Shown: in pieces, positions 40,489 through 49,787 of the stretch | Layout: each line of letters starts with the position of its first letter | Position numbering within the stretch: the first letter of the stretch is position 1 | NCBI RefSeq assembly: GCF_003097235.1 | Contig: NZ_QEQQ01000009.1 | Coordinates: forward strand, 124,001 to 188,000 | DNA length: 64,000 bases | Source of the DNA: Pseudomonas sp. CC120222-01a | Lineage (GTDB): Bacteria > Pseudomonadota > Gammaproteobacteria > Pseudomonadales > Pseudomonadaceae | Direction of reading: 5' to 3' | Made by a program: the position numbers and the translations under genes | The notes under the pieces: model-generated | What the model saw: only the letters and a program-made list of their open reading frames with translations | What the model was told of the DNA's origin: nothing | Database searches by the model: none

Positions 40489-41741
40489 TCATCTCCTCGC
40501 TTGCCATGGGGCAGGCGCAGTTCGGTCAGGGTGCCACCCTGTTCATGACTATAGAGTTTCACCGAACCGCCCGCACGGGTCACGCTGGCCTTGCTCAAGA
40601 ACAGGCCCAGGCCGAAGCCTTTGCCCTTGGTGGTAATGAAGGGTTTGCCGATCGCTTCGGCAATGGCCGGCGGCACGCCGGGGCCATGGTCGCGGATGCT
40701 GATCAGGATGTCCTGGGCGTCCCAGTCAAGGGTCACCTGCAGGTCATCGGGGCAGGCATCGGCAGCATTGTTCAGCAGGTTCAGCAGCGCCTGGGTCAAA
40801 TCCGGTGGCGGCGTCAGGCGCGGAACCTGGCCGTCGCGCAGGCGCTGGAAGCGGTAGCTGGCCTCCGGGCGCATCAGGTGCCAGCGGTTCAGCGCCTCGT
40901 CGAGCCAGGCGGTGACGTCCTGTTCGACCACGGCCAGGCGGCGGTTGGCCTCGGCGGCGCGCACCAGCTGCTGCAGGGTTTCCTTGCACAGCTTGACCTG
41001 GTCCTGAAGGATCTGCAGGTCTTCCTGCAGCAGTGGGTCGGTGTGGTCCTGGCGCATTTCATTGAGCAGCACGCTCATGGTCGCCAAGGGCGTGCCCAGC
41101 TCATGGGCCGCACCGGCAGCCTGGGTGGCCACGGCCAGCAGCTGTTCATCACGCAGGCTTTCTTCGCGGCGTTCGGAACGCAGTTGCTCCTGGCGGCGCA
41201 GCTCCTCGGCCATGCGTGCGGCGAAGAAGGTAATCACGGCGGCGGCCAGGGCGATACTCAGCCACATGCCGTAGACCTGCATCTTGTCCCGCGCCATCGG
41301 CAGCCCTTCGAGCGGGTAGAACTGCACCAGCAGCAGGCTGTAGGCCGTCAGGGCGATGCCCGAGAGGATCAGCGAATACAGCCACGGCAAGGTCACCGCA
41401 GCGATTGCCAGCGGCACCAGGTAATAGGACACGAATGGGTTGGTCGAGCCACCTGAGTAGTACAACAAGGCACTGTGGATCAACAGGTCGCAGGCCAGCT
41501 GCAAGGCATATTCGGTCTCGGTGACCGGCAGTGACAGGCGCAGGCGCAAGGCAGTGAAGGCGCAGAGCAGCGACGACAGGGCCAGGGTCGCGGCCAGCGA
41601 AAGCCACGGCAGCGGCAGCAGGTCGGTCCAGTAGGCAACGCCCACGGAGCCTGCCTGGGCAGCCAGGACCAGAACGCGAATGACAGTCAGGCGCCAGAGG
41701 TTCTGGCGTGTTGCGGACAACGGTTGTGCGGCGGCGAGCAT
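40485..41741 (-). CDS. roxS: Redox sensor histidine kinase RoxS (RegB/PrrB type)
   Basis: A 418-aa membrane kinase from the ATG at 41741, which is preceded by GGGAGAG. A longer frame to 41837 has no supporting homology. Six hydrophobic helices occupy about residues 20-185, and the GGSTNPFVSYYLVPLAIAAVTLP loop is the quinone-sensing signature of RegB. The dimerisation/phosphoacceptor motif is AAGAAHELGTPLATMSVLLNEM (His in HELGTP), and the ATPase domain has NLLNNAADA, RDHGPGVP and GKGFGLGLFLSKA. The redox cysteine often found in RegB near the H-box is not evident. Confidence 0.93.
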   Translation of the reverse strand: MLAAAQPLSATRQNLWRLTVIRVLVLAAQAGSVGVAYWTDLLPLPWLSLAATLALSSLLCAFTALRLRLSLPVTETEYALQLACDLLIHSALLYYSGGSTNPFVSYYLVPLAIAAVTLPWLYSLILSGIALTAYSLLLVQFYPLEGLPMARDKMQVYGMWLSIALAAAVITFFAARMAEELRRQEQLRSERREESLRDEQLLAVATQAAGAAHELGTPLATMSVLLNEMRQDHTDPLLQEDLQILQDQVKLCKETLQQLVRAAEANRRLAVVEQDVTAWLDEALNRWHLMRPEASYRFQRLRDGQVPRLTPPPDLTQALLNLLNNAADACPDDLQVTLDWDAQDILISIRDHGPGVPPAIAEAIGKPFITTKGKGFGLGLFLSKASVTRAGGSVKLYSHEQGGTLTELRLPHGKRGDE

Positions 41742-41943
41742 GCGCTCTCCCGATGAGTGCTCCAGGAAAATCGGCTGGAGTATACCGAAGCCGGGCGCCC
41801 CGCTGCAGCGATGCGGCAAAGCGCCACACTTTGTCACAAGTTCATAGTGGCACTTTTGAACCCACTACACTGGTCCCGGTCTGATGGGCCATGCGAGGGA
41901 TGGATGGCCAGAACCCACGCCCATTATTGCCAAGGAGTAACAC

Positions 41944-42660
41944 ATGCACATTCCACGTCGCGGCGCGGCCCTGATTCTGTCCTGCGGCCTGCTCGCCAGC
42001 CTGCCGGCCCTGGCGGCCGACGAACCGCGCTACAACCAGGTATCGCTGCGCGCCGAAGTCAGCAAGGAAGTGGCGCGCGACCTGATGGTCGTGACCCTCT
42101 ATAGCGAAGCGCAGAATACCGACCCGGGCAAGCTCGCCAAGCAGATCACCGAAACCATGAACAAGGCCGTGCAGCAGGCGCGCCAGGTCAAGGACGTGAA
42201 GATCAGCCAGGGCAGCCGCAACAGCTACCCGGTGTATGACAGCAAAGGCCAGAAGATCACCGGCTGGCGCGAGCGCGCCGAGCTACGCCTGGAAGGTGCC
42301 GACTTCCCGGCCCTGTCCCAGCTCACCGCCGACCTGCTGCAGGACCTGAAAATGGGCGGCATGGACTTCTCCATTGCCCCGGCCACGCGCAAGGCCAGCG
42401 AAGACGAGTTGCTCAAGGATGCGGTGAATGCGTTCAAGGCCCGTGCGCAGCTCGCCACCGAGGCACTAGGCGGCAAAGGCTATAAAGTGGTCAGCCTGAA
42501 CCTCAACAGTTCCGGCTACCCGCGCCCTTACCTGCGCAGCGCGCCAATGGCGATGATGGCGAAGGCGGCAGACGAGGCGGCGCCCGCGCCGGATATCGAG
42601 GCGGGTACCAGTGAAGTCAGCATGAATGCCGATGGCCTGATCGAAGTGCAGATGCCGTAA
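41944..42660 (+). CDS. SIMPL-domain (DUF541) periplasmic protein
   Basis: A 238-aa precursor with a Sec signal peptide (about residues 1-26, ending LPALAA-DE) and one SIMPL/DUF541 domain. Typical features are the YNQVSLRAEVSKEVARDLMVVTLYSEA start, the repeated use of short beta strands, and AFKARAQLATEALGGKGYKVVSLNLNS. E. coli relatives (YggE) influence oxidative stress and envelope physiology, but the molecular function is not known. It is divergent from roxS, with a 202-nt promoter gap. Confidence 0.85.
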   Translation: MHIPRRGAALILSCGLLASLPALAADEPRYNQVSLRAEVSKEVARDLMVVTLYSEAQNTDPGKLAKQITETMNKAVQQARQVKDVKISQGSRNSYPVYDSKGQKITGWRERAELRLEGADFPALSQLTADLLQDLKMGGMDFSIAPATRKASEDELLKDAVNAFKARAQLATEALGGKGYKVVSLNLNSSGYPRPYLRSAPMAMMAKAADEAAPAPDIEAGTSEVSMNADGLIEVQMP

Positions 42661-42675
42661 AGCCACGAAGTACCT

Positions 42676-42761
42676 TGTGGGAGCGGGCATGCCCGCGAAG
42701 AAGCCACCGCAGTGGATGGCACGGGCTTCTGCCCGTGTTCGCGGGCATGCCCGCTCCCACA
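42676..42761. repeat. Paired REP element before the dpp locus
   Basis: Arms 42676-42699 and 42738-42761 are exact 24-nt inverted repeats. They are arranged with CTCCCACA on the outside, opposite to the other copies where it faces inward. Between them lies a second hairpin, GCACGGGC-TTCT-GCCCGTGT. It begins 16 nt after the SIMPL gene stop. The remaining gap to dppA (42762-43046, 285 nt) shows an AT-richer stretch at about 42825-43045, likely holding the dpp promoter and leader. I could not define a box with confidence. Confidence 0.9.
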
Positions 42762-43046
42762 GGGACCGCGTCAAATTCAAACTACCGAGAAATTTCCTAC
42801 GCACCATTGAGGTGCTTCCTACACCCTTTCCTGCCCCGAAACATCCCGCAAAAAGCCATCATTTTGCCCTCGCAAACGTTCAACTTCGCTGAAAGTTATA
42901 CGAATGCGACATCCATGTACGCTCGTACTACTTTTCTGGCGCCAACTATCCTTCTGCCTGTTGCATTGGGAATACCCCCTGCATAAGTATCCGCAGGTCG
43001 GCTCACGAGGCCACCTCAAACCAAAAATGACAACAATGAGGCCACC

Positions 43047-44672
43047 ATGCTTAAACACGCAGTCATTCCGTTCCTGCTCGGTGCAGGCTTGCTCGCCGGC
43101 GCTCCCCTAGCCCACGCCGCGTCCAACCTGGTGTTCTGCTCCGAAGGCAGCCCGGCCGGCTTCGACCCGGGGCAATACACCACCGGAACCGACTTCGACG
43201 CCTCGGCCGAGACCGTGTTCAACCGCCTGACCCAGTTCGAACGCGGCGGTACCGCGGTCATCCCGGGCCTGGCAACGAAATGGGACGTGGCCGACGACGG
43301 CAAGACCTACACCTTCCACCTGCGCGAAGGGGTCAAGTTCCACACCACCGACTACTTCAAGCCGACCCGCGAATTCAACGCCGATGACGTGCTGTTCACC
43401 TTCGACCGCATGCTCGACAAGAACCACCCGTTCCGTAAGGCCTACCCCACCGAGTTCCCGTACTTCACCGACATGGGCATGGACAAGAACATCGCCAAGG
43501 TGGAGAAGCTCGACGATCACACGGTGAAGTTCACCCTCAATGAAGTGGACGCCGCGTTCATCCAGAACCTGGCCATGAGCTTCGCCTCCATCCAGTCCGC
43601 CGAATACGCCGATCAGCTGCTCAAGGACGGCAAGGCCGCCGACATCAACCAGAAGCCGATCGGCACCGGCCCGTTCGTGTTCAGCAAGTACCAGAAAGAC
43701 GCGCAGATCCGCTTCAAGGGCAACAAGGACTACTGGAAGCCCGAAGACGTGAAGATCGACAACCTGATCTTCGCCATCACCACCGACGCCTCGGTGCGCA
43801 TGCAGAAGCTGAAAAAGAACGAGTGCCAGGTCACCCTGTTCCCACGGCCGGCCGACATCGAGCCGCTGAAAGCCGACAAGAACCTGCAGATGCCACAGCA
43901 GGCCGGCTTCAACCTCGGCTACATCGCCTACAACGTGATGGACAAGATCAAGGGCAGCAACGAGCCCAACCCGATGGCCAAGCTGGAAGTCCGCCAGGCG
44001 CTGGACATGGCCGTGGACAAGAAGAAGATCATCGAATCGGTCTACCAGGGCGCCGGCCAGCTGGCAGTCAACGCCATGCCGCCGACCCAGTGGTCCTATG
44101 ACACCAGCATCAAGGACGCGCCGTACGACCCAGAAAAGGCCAAGCAACTGCTCAAGGAAGCCGGCATCAAGGAAGGCACCGAGATCACCCTGTGGGCCAT
44201 GCCGGTGCAGCGCCCATACAACCCTAACGCCAAGCTGATGGCCGAAATGCTGCAGTCGGACTGGGCCAAGATCGGCATCAAGGCGAAGATCGTCAGCTAT
44301 GAATGGGGCGAGTACATCAAGCGCTCCAAAGGCGGCGAACAGGGCGCCATGCTGATTGGCTGGAGCGGCGACAACGGTGACCCGGACAACTGGCTCGGCA
44401 CCCTCTACGGCTGCGACGCCATCGACGGCAACAACTTCTCCAAGTGGTGCTACAAGCCCTACGACGACCTGATCAAGCAGGCCAAGGCCACGTCCGACCA
44501 GGCCAAGCGCACCGAGCTGTACCAGAAGGCCCAGCACATCCTCAAGGAACAGGTGCCGATCACCCCGATCGCCCACTCCACGGTGTACCAGCCGATGAGC
44601 GCCAAGGTGAAGGACTTCAAGATCAGCCCGTTCGCGTTGAACTCCTTCTACGGGGTCAGCGTGGACAAATAG
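43047..44672 (+). CDS. dppA: Dipeptide ABC transporter substrate-binding protein 1
   Basis: A 541-aa periplasmic binding protein of the SBP_bac_5 (DppA/OppA) family. A signal peptide covers about residues 1-26 (ending HA-AS), followed by NLVFCSEGSPAGFDPGQYTTG, the DVLFTFDRML motif, IGTGPFVFSKY and VNAMPPTQWSYD. It is the first gene of the dpp locus, following a long leader, and has an ATG start. It is closely related to the next gene over nearly its whole length, so they arose by tandem duplication. It likely feeds peptides to DppBCDF. Confidence 0.94.
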   Translation: MLKHAVIPFLLGAGLLAGAPLAHAASNLVFCSEGSPAGFDPGQYTTGTDFDASAETVFNRLTQFERGGTAVIPGLATKWDVADDGKTYTFHLREGVKFHTTDYFKPTREFNADDVLFTFDRMLDKNHPFRKAYPTEFPYFTDMGMDKNIAKVEKLDDHTVKFTLNEVDAAFIQNLAMSFASIQSAEYADQLLKDGKAADINQKPIGTGPFVFSKYQKDAQIRFKGNKDYWKPEDVKIDNLIFAITTDASVRMQKLKKNECQVTLFPRPADIEPLKADKNLQMPQQAGFNLGYIAYNVMDKIKGSNEPNPMAKLEVRQALDMAVDKKKIIESVYQGAGQLAVNAMPPTQWSYDTSIKDAPYDPEKAKQLLKEAGIKEGTEITLWAMPVQRPYNPNAKLMAEMLQSDWAKIGIKAKIVSYEWGEYIKRSKGGEQGAMLIGWSGDNGDPDNWLGTLYGCDAIDGNNFSKWCYKPYDDLIKQAKATSDQAKRTELYQKAQHILKEQVPITPIAHSTVYQPMSAKVKDFKISPFALNSFYGVSVDK

Positions 44673-44681
44673 GGTAGATCC

Positions 44682-44713
44682 CGGCCCCCGCCCGACCGCG
44701 GCGGGGGCCGTTT
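44682..44713 (+). terminator. Strong hairpin after the first dppA (partial terminator/attenuator)
   Basis: CGGCCCCCGCC (44682-44692) pairs perfectly with GGCGGGGGCCG (44700-44710) around a 7-nt loop, followed by TTT. It begins 10 nt after the first binding-protein stop and 113 nt before the second. The short T-run suggests partial termination or 3' protection, keeping dppA expression above the downstream genes. Confidence 0.65.
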
Positions 44714-44825
44714 CACCGCAACCAAGCACTGCACACCCGCTCCGACGCTACCCGCGACGGGGTCGGGAAACTGTTGCCGCCATTCGTACCCCGAAGCGGC
44801 TTGAACAGCTGGAAAAGGAACCGCC

Positions 44826-46418
44826 ATGCGCCACGTCACCCGCCTTTCGACCCTGCTCGCCCTCGGCCTGCTGAGCCAGGCCCCTGCCCTTCAAGCCAAG
44901 AACCTGGTGTTCTGCTCCGAAGGCAGCCCGGCCGGCTTTGACACCGCCCAGTACACCAGTGCCACCGACAATGACGCCGCCGAGCCGATCTACAACCGGC
45001 TGGTGGAGTTCGAGCGCGGCGGCACGGCCGTGCACCCGGCGCTGGCGACAAAATGGGAAGTCTCCGACGATGGCCTGCGCTACACCTTCCACCTGCGCCC
45101 CGGGGTGAAGTTCCACGCCAACAAGGCCTTCACGCCGAGCCGTGACTTCAATGCCGACGACGTGCTGTTCACCTTCAACCGCATGCTCGACAAGGACCAG
45201 CCGTTCCGTAAGGCCTACCCCACCGAATTCCCCTACTTCGTCAGCATGGGCCTGGACAAGAACATCGCCCAGGTCGAGAAAACTGGCCCGCTGACCGTGG
45301 TATTCACCCTGAACAAGGTCGATGCCGCCTTCATCCAGAACCTGGCCATGAGTTTCGCCTCGATACTCTCGGCCGAGTACGCCGAAACGTTGCTGGCCAG
45401 CGGTCGCCCCAGCGACATCAACCAGCAACCGATCGGCACCGGGCCGTTCGTGTTCCAGCGTTATCAGAAGGACTCGCAGATCCGCTTCAAGGGGAACAAG
45501 AACTACTGGGCGCCGGAGCAAGTGAAGATCGACAACCTGGTGTTCTCGATCAACACCGACCCGTCGGTGCGCATCCAGAAGCTGCGCCGCAATGAATGCC
45601 AGGTCACCCTGCACCCGCGCCCGGCCGACCTGCCGGCGCTCAAGGCCGATGGCAAGCTGCAGGTCATGCAGCAGCCGGGCTTCAACCTCGGCTACATCGC
45701 CTACAACACCCAGCACCCACCGTTCGACCGCCTGGAAGTGCGCCAGGCCATGGACATGGCGGTGAACAAGAAAGCGATCATCCAGGCGGTGTATCAGGAC
45801 TCCGGCCAGCTGGCGGTCAACGCCATGCCGCCGACCCAGTGGTCCTATGACAGCAGCCTCAAAGACGCCCACTTCGACCCGGAAAAGGCCAGGCAGCTGC
45901 TGCAGCAGGCCGGGGTCAAGCCGGGTACCGAGGTCACCCTGTGGGCCATGCCCGTGCAGCGTCCGTACAACCCCAATGCCAAGCTGATGGCCGAGATGCT
46001 CCAGGCCGACTGGAACAAGCTCGGCTTCAAGGTGCGCATCGTCAGTTACGAATGGGGCGAATACCTCAAGCGCATGAAGAGTGGCGAGCACGACATCGCC
46101 CTGATCGGCTGGACCGGCGACAACGGTGACCCGGACAACTGGCTTGGCACCCTCTACAACTGCGACGCCATCGGCAGCAACAACTACTCGCTGTGGTGCG
46201 ACCCGCAGTACGACAGCCTGGTCAAGCAGGCCAAGCAGGTTACCGACCGCGAACAGCGCACGGCGCTGTACCAGCAGGCCCAGCAGCGCCTGAAGCAGCA
46301 GGTGCCGATCACCCCGGTGGCGCATTCCACGGTGAACCAGCCGCTGAGCATCAAGGTGGCCGATTTCAAGGTCAGCCCGTTCGGGCGCAATAACTTTTCC
46401 GGTGTGAGTGTTGACTGA
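44826..46418 (+). CDS. dppA: Dipeptide ABC transporter substrate-binding protein 2
   Basis: A 530-aa SBP_bac_5 family protein, the close paralogue of the preceding gene. The signal peptide is about residues 1-23 (ending LQA-KN). Shared segments include NLVFCSEGSPAGFD, KAYPTEFPYF, NLAMSFASILSAEYA and QLAVNAMPPTQWSYD. Unlike the first copy it lacks the TDYFKPTRE insertion (HANKAFTPSRD here) and begins DTAQYTSATDND, so the pocket probably differs. It is followed by a REP pair and then the OprD-type porin, still on the plus strand. Confidence 0.93.
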   Translation: MRHVTRLSTLLALGLLSQAPALQAKNLVFCSEGSPAGFDTAQYTSATDNDAAEPIYNRLVEFERGGTAVHPALATKWEVSDDGLRYTFHLRPGVKFHANKAFTPSRDFNADDVLFTFNRMLDKDQPFRKAYPTEFPYFVSMGLDKNIAQVEKTGPLTVVFTLNKVDAAFIQNLAMSFASILSAEYAETLLASGRPSDINQQPIGTGPFVFQRYQKDSQIRFKGNKNYWAPEQVKIDNLVFSINTDPSVRIQKLRRNECQVTLHPRPADLPALKADGKLQVMQQPGFNLGYIAYNTQHPPFDRLEVRQAMDMAVNKKAIIQAVYQDSGQLAVNAMPPTQWSYDSSLKDAHFDPEKARQLLQQAGVKPGTEVTLWAMPVQRPYNPNAKLMAEMLQADWNKLGFKVRIVSYEWGEYLKRMKSGEHDIALIGWTGDNGDPDNWLGTLYNCDAIGSNNYSLWCDPQYDSLVKQAKQVTDREQRTALYQQAQQRLKQQVPITPVAHSTVNQPLSIKVADFKVSPFGRNNFSGVSVD

Positions 46419-46430
46419 CCTTTAGCCCTC

Positions 46431-46544
46431 ACTGGCCTCTTCGCGGGCAAGCCCGCTCCCACAGGATCTTCACAGGCTCGGAGACTGCGCCGTACCTGTG
46501 GGAGCGGGCGCGTCGGGGCGCCGAACCGCCGCGAAGAGGCCAGT
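46431..46544. repeat. Paired REP element with an insertion in the right arm
   Basis: The left arm 46431-46465 is a standard REP. The right arm 46495-46544 is complementary at both ends, but its palindrome is interrupted at about 46513-46529 by roughly 16 extra bases (TCGGGGCGCCGAACCG), themselves able to fold as CGGGGCGCCG. It lies between the second dppA and the opdP-like gene inside the operon region. Confidence 0.88.
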
Positions 46545-46664
46545 ACAGCCAACACAACTCCCCGATTTGGCCCGGCGACCCCGGGCAACCCTGGCAACAC
46601 CGCAGCAAGCAACCCGGCCCACAAGGCCAGGCATAACTAAAAGAACAGAAAGGGAGCTTTAACC

Positions 46665-48044
46665 TTGAGACTATTCACCTTGACCGCTTTGGCCTTATCC
46701 ATCGGCACCTTTTCCGCCGTGACCGAGGCCGACACCCAGAGCCAGGACTACGTCCCGATCAGCCTGAAATCCAGCAGCGAACAGGACCAGGCCAACGGCT
46801 TCCTCGACGGCCAGAGCCTGTCCGGCAGCACGCGCAACTGGTACGCCCATGAACGTGCCACCCGCGCACCGCTTTGGAAGTACTACAAGGCCGACGGCAC
46901 ACGCCACGACACCCACAGCCGCGACAACTGGGTGCAGGGCACCATCCTCAACTACAGCTCGGGCTTCACCCAGGGCACGGTCGGCTTTGCCGTCGAGGCC
47001 GCCGGCTACAACGCCATCGCCATCCAGCAGGGCCGCGCCGCAATCGCCGGGCCGAACAACCGAACGCTGACCCACAGCGACGGTGACCCGGTCGACCAGT
47101 GGAGCAAGATGGGCCTGGCCAACGTCAAGGCGCGCGTCTCCAACACCACGCTCACCGTCGGCCGCCAGTCGGTGGACACGCCGATGATCGCCTACATCGG
47201 CAACCGTGCGCTGCCGTCGAGCTTCCAGGGTGCGTTCCTGCACAGCGCCGAGTTCGACAACCTGTCGATCGACCTGGGCACCTTCGACCGCGTTTCGCCG
47301 CGCACCGAACAGAGCCTGAGCAAGTTCCGCAGCGAATACAGCGCCACCGGCGTCGAGACCGACCGCGCCAGCACCGCCGGGGTCAACTACCAGCCGTTCA
47401 AGAGCCTGACCACCAGCCTGTACGCCACCAAGGTCGACGACTTCTGGAACCAGTACTACTTCGGCGCCAACCACGTCCTCGGCGACAACGCCGTGCTCGC
47501 CCTGACCACCGGCCTGAACTACTACAAGACGGTGGACGAAGGCAGCAAGAAGATGGGCGAGATCGACAACGACACCTACAGCCTGTCGCTCGGCCTGACC
47601 CACCAGGCGCACACCCTCACGGCGTCGTGGCAGCAGGTCAATGGCAACGAGTACTTCGACTACCTGCACGAAACCAACGGCATCTACCTGGCCAACTCGC
47701 TGCTGTCGGACTTCAACGGCCCCAACGAGAAATCCCTGCAGATTGCCTACGTGCTGAACATGGCGCCCTACGGCGTGCCGGGCCTGAAGTTCAACCTGTA
47801 TAACGCCCGCGGCTGGGGCATCGACGGCACCCACTACCGTGGCACCGCCTACGACGTCAACGGCCTGGACGGCGAAACCCACTACGAGTGGGGCATCGGC
47901 ACCAGCTACGCCGTGCAGAGCGGGCCGTTCAAGGACACCAGCATCCGCGCCACCTACACCGCCCACCGCGCCAGCAAGGCCCAGGGCGATGGCAGCCTGG
48001 ACGAGTTCCGCGTAGTGACCACCATTCCATTCAACATTCTCTGA
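46665..48044 (+). CDS. opdP: OprD-family outer membrane porin, OpdP-like
   Basis: A 459-aa outer-membrane precursor. The start is TTG at 46665 with AGGGAG eight bases upstream, and no ATG gives the signal peptide (about residues 1-22, ending VTEA-DT). It follows the OprD family pattern: an N-terminal DGQSLSGSTRNWYAHERAT block, alternating amphipathic strands rich in Tyr/Asn/Thr, and a terminal strand ending PFNIL. Its place between peptide-binding proteins matches OpdP, the glycine-glutamate dipeptide porin of P. aeruginosa. Substrate is inferred from context. Confidence 0.9.
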   Translation: MRLFTLTALALSIGTFSAVTEADTQSQDYVPISLKSSSEQDQANGFLDGQSLSGSTRNWYAHERATRAPLWKYYKADGTRHDTHSRDNWVQGTILNYSSGFTQGTVGFAVEAAGYNAIAIQQGRAAIAGPNNRTLTHSDGDPVDQWSKMGLANVKARVSNTTLTVGRQSVDTPMIAYIGNRALPSSFQGAFLHSAEFDNLSIDLGTFDRVSPRTEQSLSKFRSEYSATGVETDRASTAGVNYQPFKSLTTSLYATKVDDFWNQYYFGANHVLGDNAVLALTTGLNYYKTVDEGSKKMGEIDNDTYSLSLGLTHQAHTLTASWQQVNGNEYFDYLHETNGIYLANSLLSDFNGPNEKSLQIAYVLNMAPYGVPGLKFNLYNARGWGIDGTHYRGTAYDVNGLDGETHYEWGIGTSYAVQSGPFKDTSIRATYTAHRASKAQGDGSLDEFRVVTTIPFNIL

Positions 48045-48117
48045 CCGATGGCGCCACGGCCCGCTTCAACCCGGGCCGTGGCGGCTACGCTGGAATCAAC
48101 GCATGCAGGGAGTTTCC

Positions 48118-49713
48118 ATGACATCGCTACCGCTCCGCGCTGCCCTGGCAGCGGTCATCCTCGGCGCCGCCGGCAACCTCGCGGCCAAGCCGCTGGTGGT
48201 GTGCACCGAAGCCAGCCCGGAAGGCTTCGACATCGTCCAGTACACCACCGCCGTCACCGCCGATGCCTCGGCCGAGACGGTGTTCAACCGCCTGGTCGAC
48301 TTCAAGCCAGGCACCACCGACATCCAGCCGGCCCTGGCCGAACGCTGGGATATTTCACCCGACGGCCTGACCTACACCTTCCACCTGCGCCAGGGGGTGA
48401 AGTTCCACACCACCGACTACTTCAAGCCGACCCGCGAATTCAACGCCGACGACGTGCTGTGGAGCCTGAATCGCCAGCTCGATCCGCACCACCCGTGGCA
48501 TGACAAAAGCAGCGTCGGCTACCCGTACTTCGAGAGCATGGCCTTCAAGGACCTGCTCAAGTCGGTGGACAAGACCGATGACCACACCGTGGTGATCACC
48601 TTGACCCGCCCTGAGGCACCGTTCCTGCGGGACATGGCCATGGCCTTCACCTCGATCTACTCCGCCGAATACGGCGACCAGTTGCTCAAGGCCGGCAAGA
48701 CTGGCGACCTCAACAGCAAGCCGATCGGCACCGGCCCGTTCATCTTCCAGCGCTACAACAAGGATGCCCAGGTTCGCTACAAGCCCAACCCTGAGTACTT
48801 CCGCGGCAAGCCACCGGCCGATGCGCTGATCTTTGCCATCGCCACCGACAGCAACGTGCGCCTGCAGAAGCTGCGTGCCAACGAATGCCAGGTAGCGCTC
48901 TACCCCAAGCCCGATGACATACCGTTGATCAAGCAAGACCCGACACTCAAGGTCGACGAAATCGAAGCCCTGGTCACCGGCTACATCGCGATGAACACCG
49001 AACACAAATACCTGAGCGACGTACGCGTGCGCAAAGCCATCAACATGGCCTTCGACCGCCAGACCCACGTCGACCAGCTGTTCGGCAAGGGCAACGCACT
49101 GGTCGGGGTGAATCCCTACCCGCCGACCATGATCGGTTTCAACACCGAGAACAAGAACCCACCCCACGACCTGGCCAAAGCCCGCGAGCTGCTCAAGGAA
49201 GCCGGGGTACCGGAAGGCACGGTGATCACCCTGTTCACCCGCAACGGCGGCGGGGCGACCAACCCCAACCCACGCCTGTCCGCCGAGATGCTGCAGGCCG
49301 ACCTTAAGCAGATCGGCCTGAAGCTGGATATCCGCGTGATGGAGTGGGCCGAGATGCTGCGCCGCGCCAAGAACGGCGAAGCCGACCTGGTGTCCACCGG
49401 CTGGGCCGGCGACAACGGCGACCCGGACAACTTCCTCAGCCCGCTGCTCAGCTGCGACGCCGCAAAAAGCGGCGAGAACTACGCGCGCTGGTGCAACGCC
49501 AAATTCCAGGAGCTGATCACCCGCGCCCGCGAAGTGATCGACAACGACGAACGCGCCAGGCTCTATGCCGAGGCTTTGAAGGTGTACGATGACGATCAAC
49601 CCTGGATCAGCATGGCCCATCCGAAGATGTTCACTGCCATGCGTGACAACGTGGAGGGCTACGTGATCAACCCTCTGACCAACAACAACTTCGCCACCAC
49701 CCGGGTGAAGTAG
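48118..49713 (+). CDS. dppA: Dipeptide ABC transporter substrate-binding protein 3
   Basis: A 531-aa SBP_bac_5 protein from the ATG at 48118, which follows AGGGAG. An ATG five codons earlier lacks such a site. The signal peptide is about residues 1-23. It is more diverged from the other two copies (PLVVCTEASPEGFDIVQYTTA; LTRPEAPFLRDMAMAF) but retains IGTGPFIFQRY and GWAGDNGDPDNFLSPLLSC. It is nearest to dppB (74-nt gap), so it is probably the canonical partner of DppBCDF. By position it corresponds to the DppA4 slot of P. aeruginosa. Confidence 0.93.
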   Translation: MTSLPLRAALAAVILGAAGNLAAKPLVVCTEASPEGFDIVQYTTAVTADASAETVFNRLVDFKPGTTDIQPALAERWDISPDGLTYTFHLRQGVKFHTTDYFKPTREFNADDVLWSLNRQLDPHHPWHDKSSVGYPYFESMAFKDLLKSVDKTDDHTVVITLTRPEAPFLRDMAMAFTSIYSAEYGDQLLKAGKTGDLNSKPIGTGPFIFQRYNKDAQVRYKPNPEYFRGKPPADALIFAIATDSNVRLQKLRANECQVALYPKPDDIPLIKQDPTLKVDEIEALVTGYIAMNTEHKYLSDVRVRKAINMAFDRQTHVDQLFGKGNALVGVNPYPPTMIGFNTENKNPPHDLAKARELLKEAGVPEGTVITLFTRNGGGATNPNPRLSAEMLQADLKQIGLKLDIRVMEWAEMLRRAKNGEADLVSTGWAGDNGDPDNFLSPLLSCDAAKSGENYARWCNAKFQELITRAREVIDNDERARLYAEALKVYDDDQPWISMAHPKMFTAMRDNVEGYVINPLTNNNFATTRVK

Positions 49714-49787
49714 AACAACAACGATCGCCGGGACCCCACACGGGCACCGGCGGCACTGCGTGACCTGCTTATGAGGTAACCCCGACA

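Noticed and set aside
41813..41840. Possible RoxR/RegA autoregulatory site (GCGGC...GTCAC) between roxS and the SIMPL gene
   Set aside because: The consensus is too loose to support a call by eye; left unannotated.
42904..43110. Possible 68-aa gene upstream of dppA
   Set aside because: No ribosome site, runs into dppA in another frame, composition not protein-like; region kept as promoter/leader.
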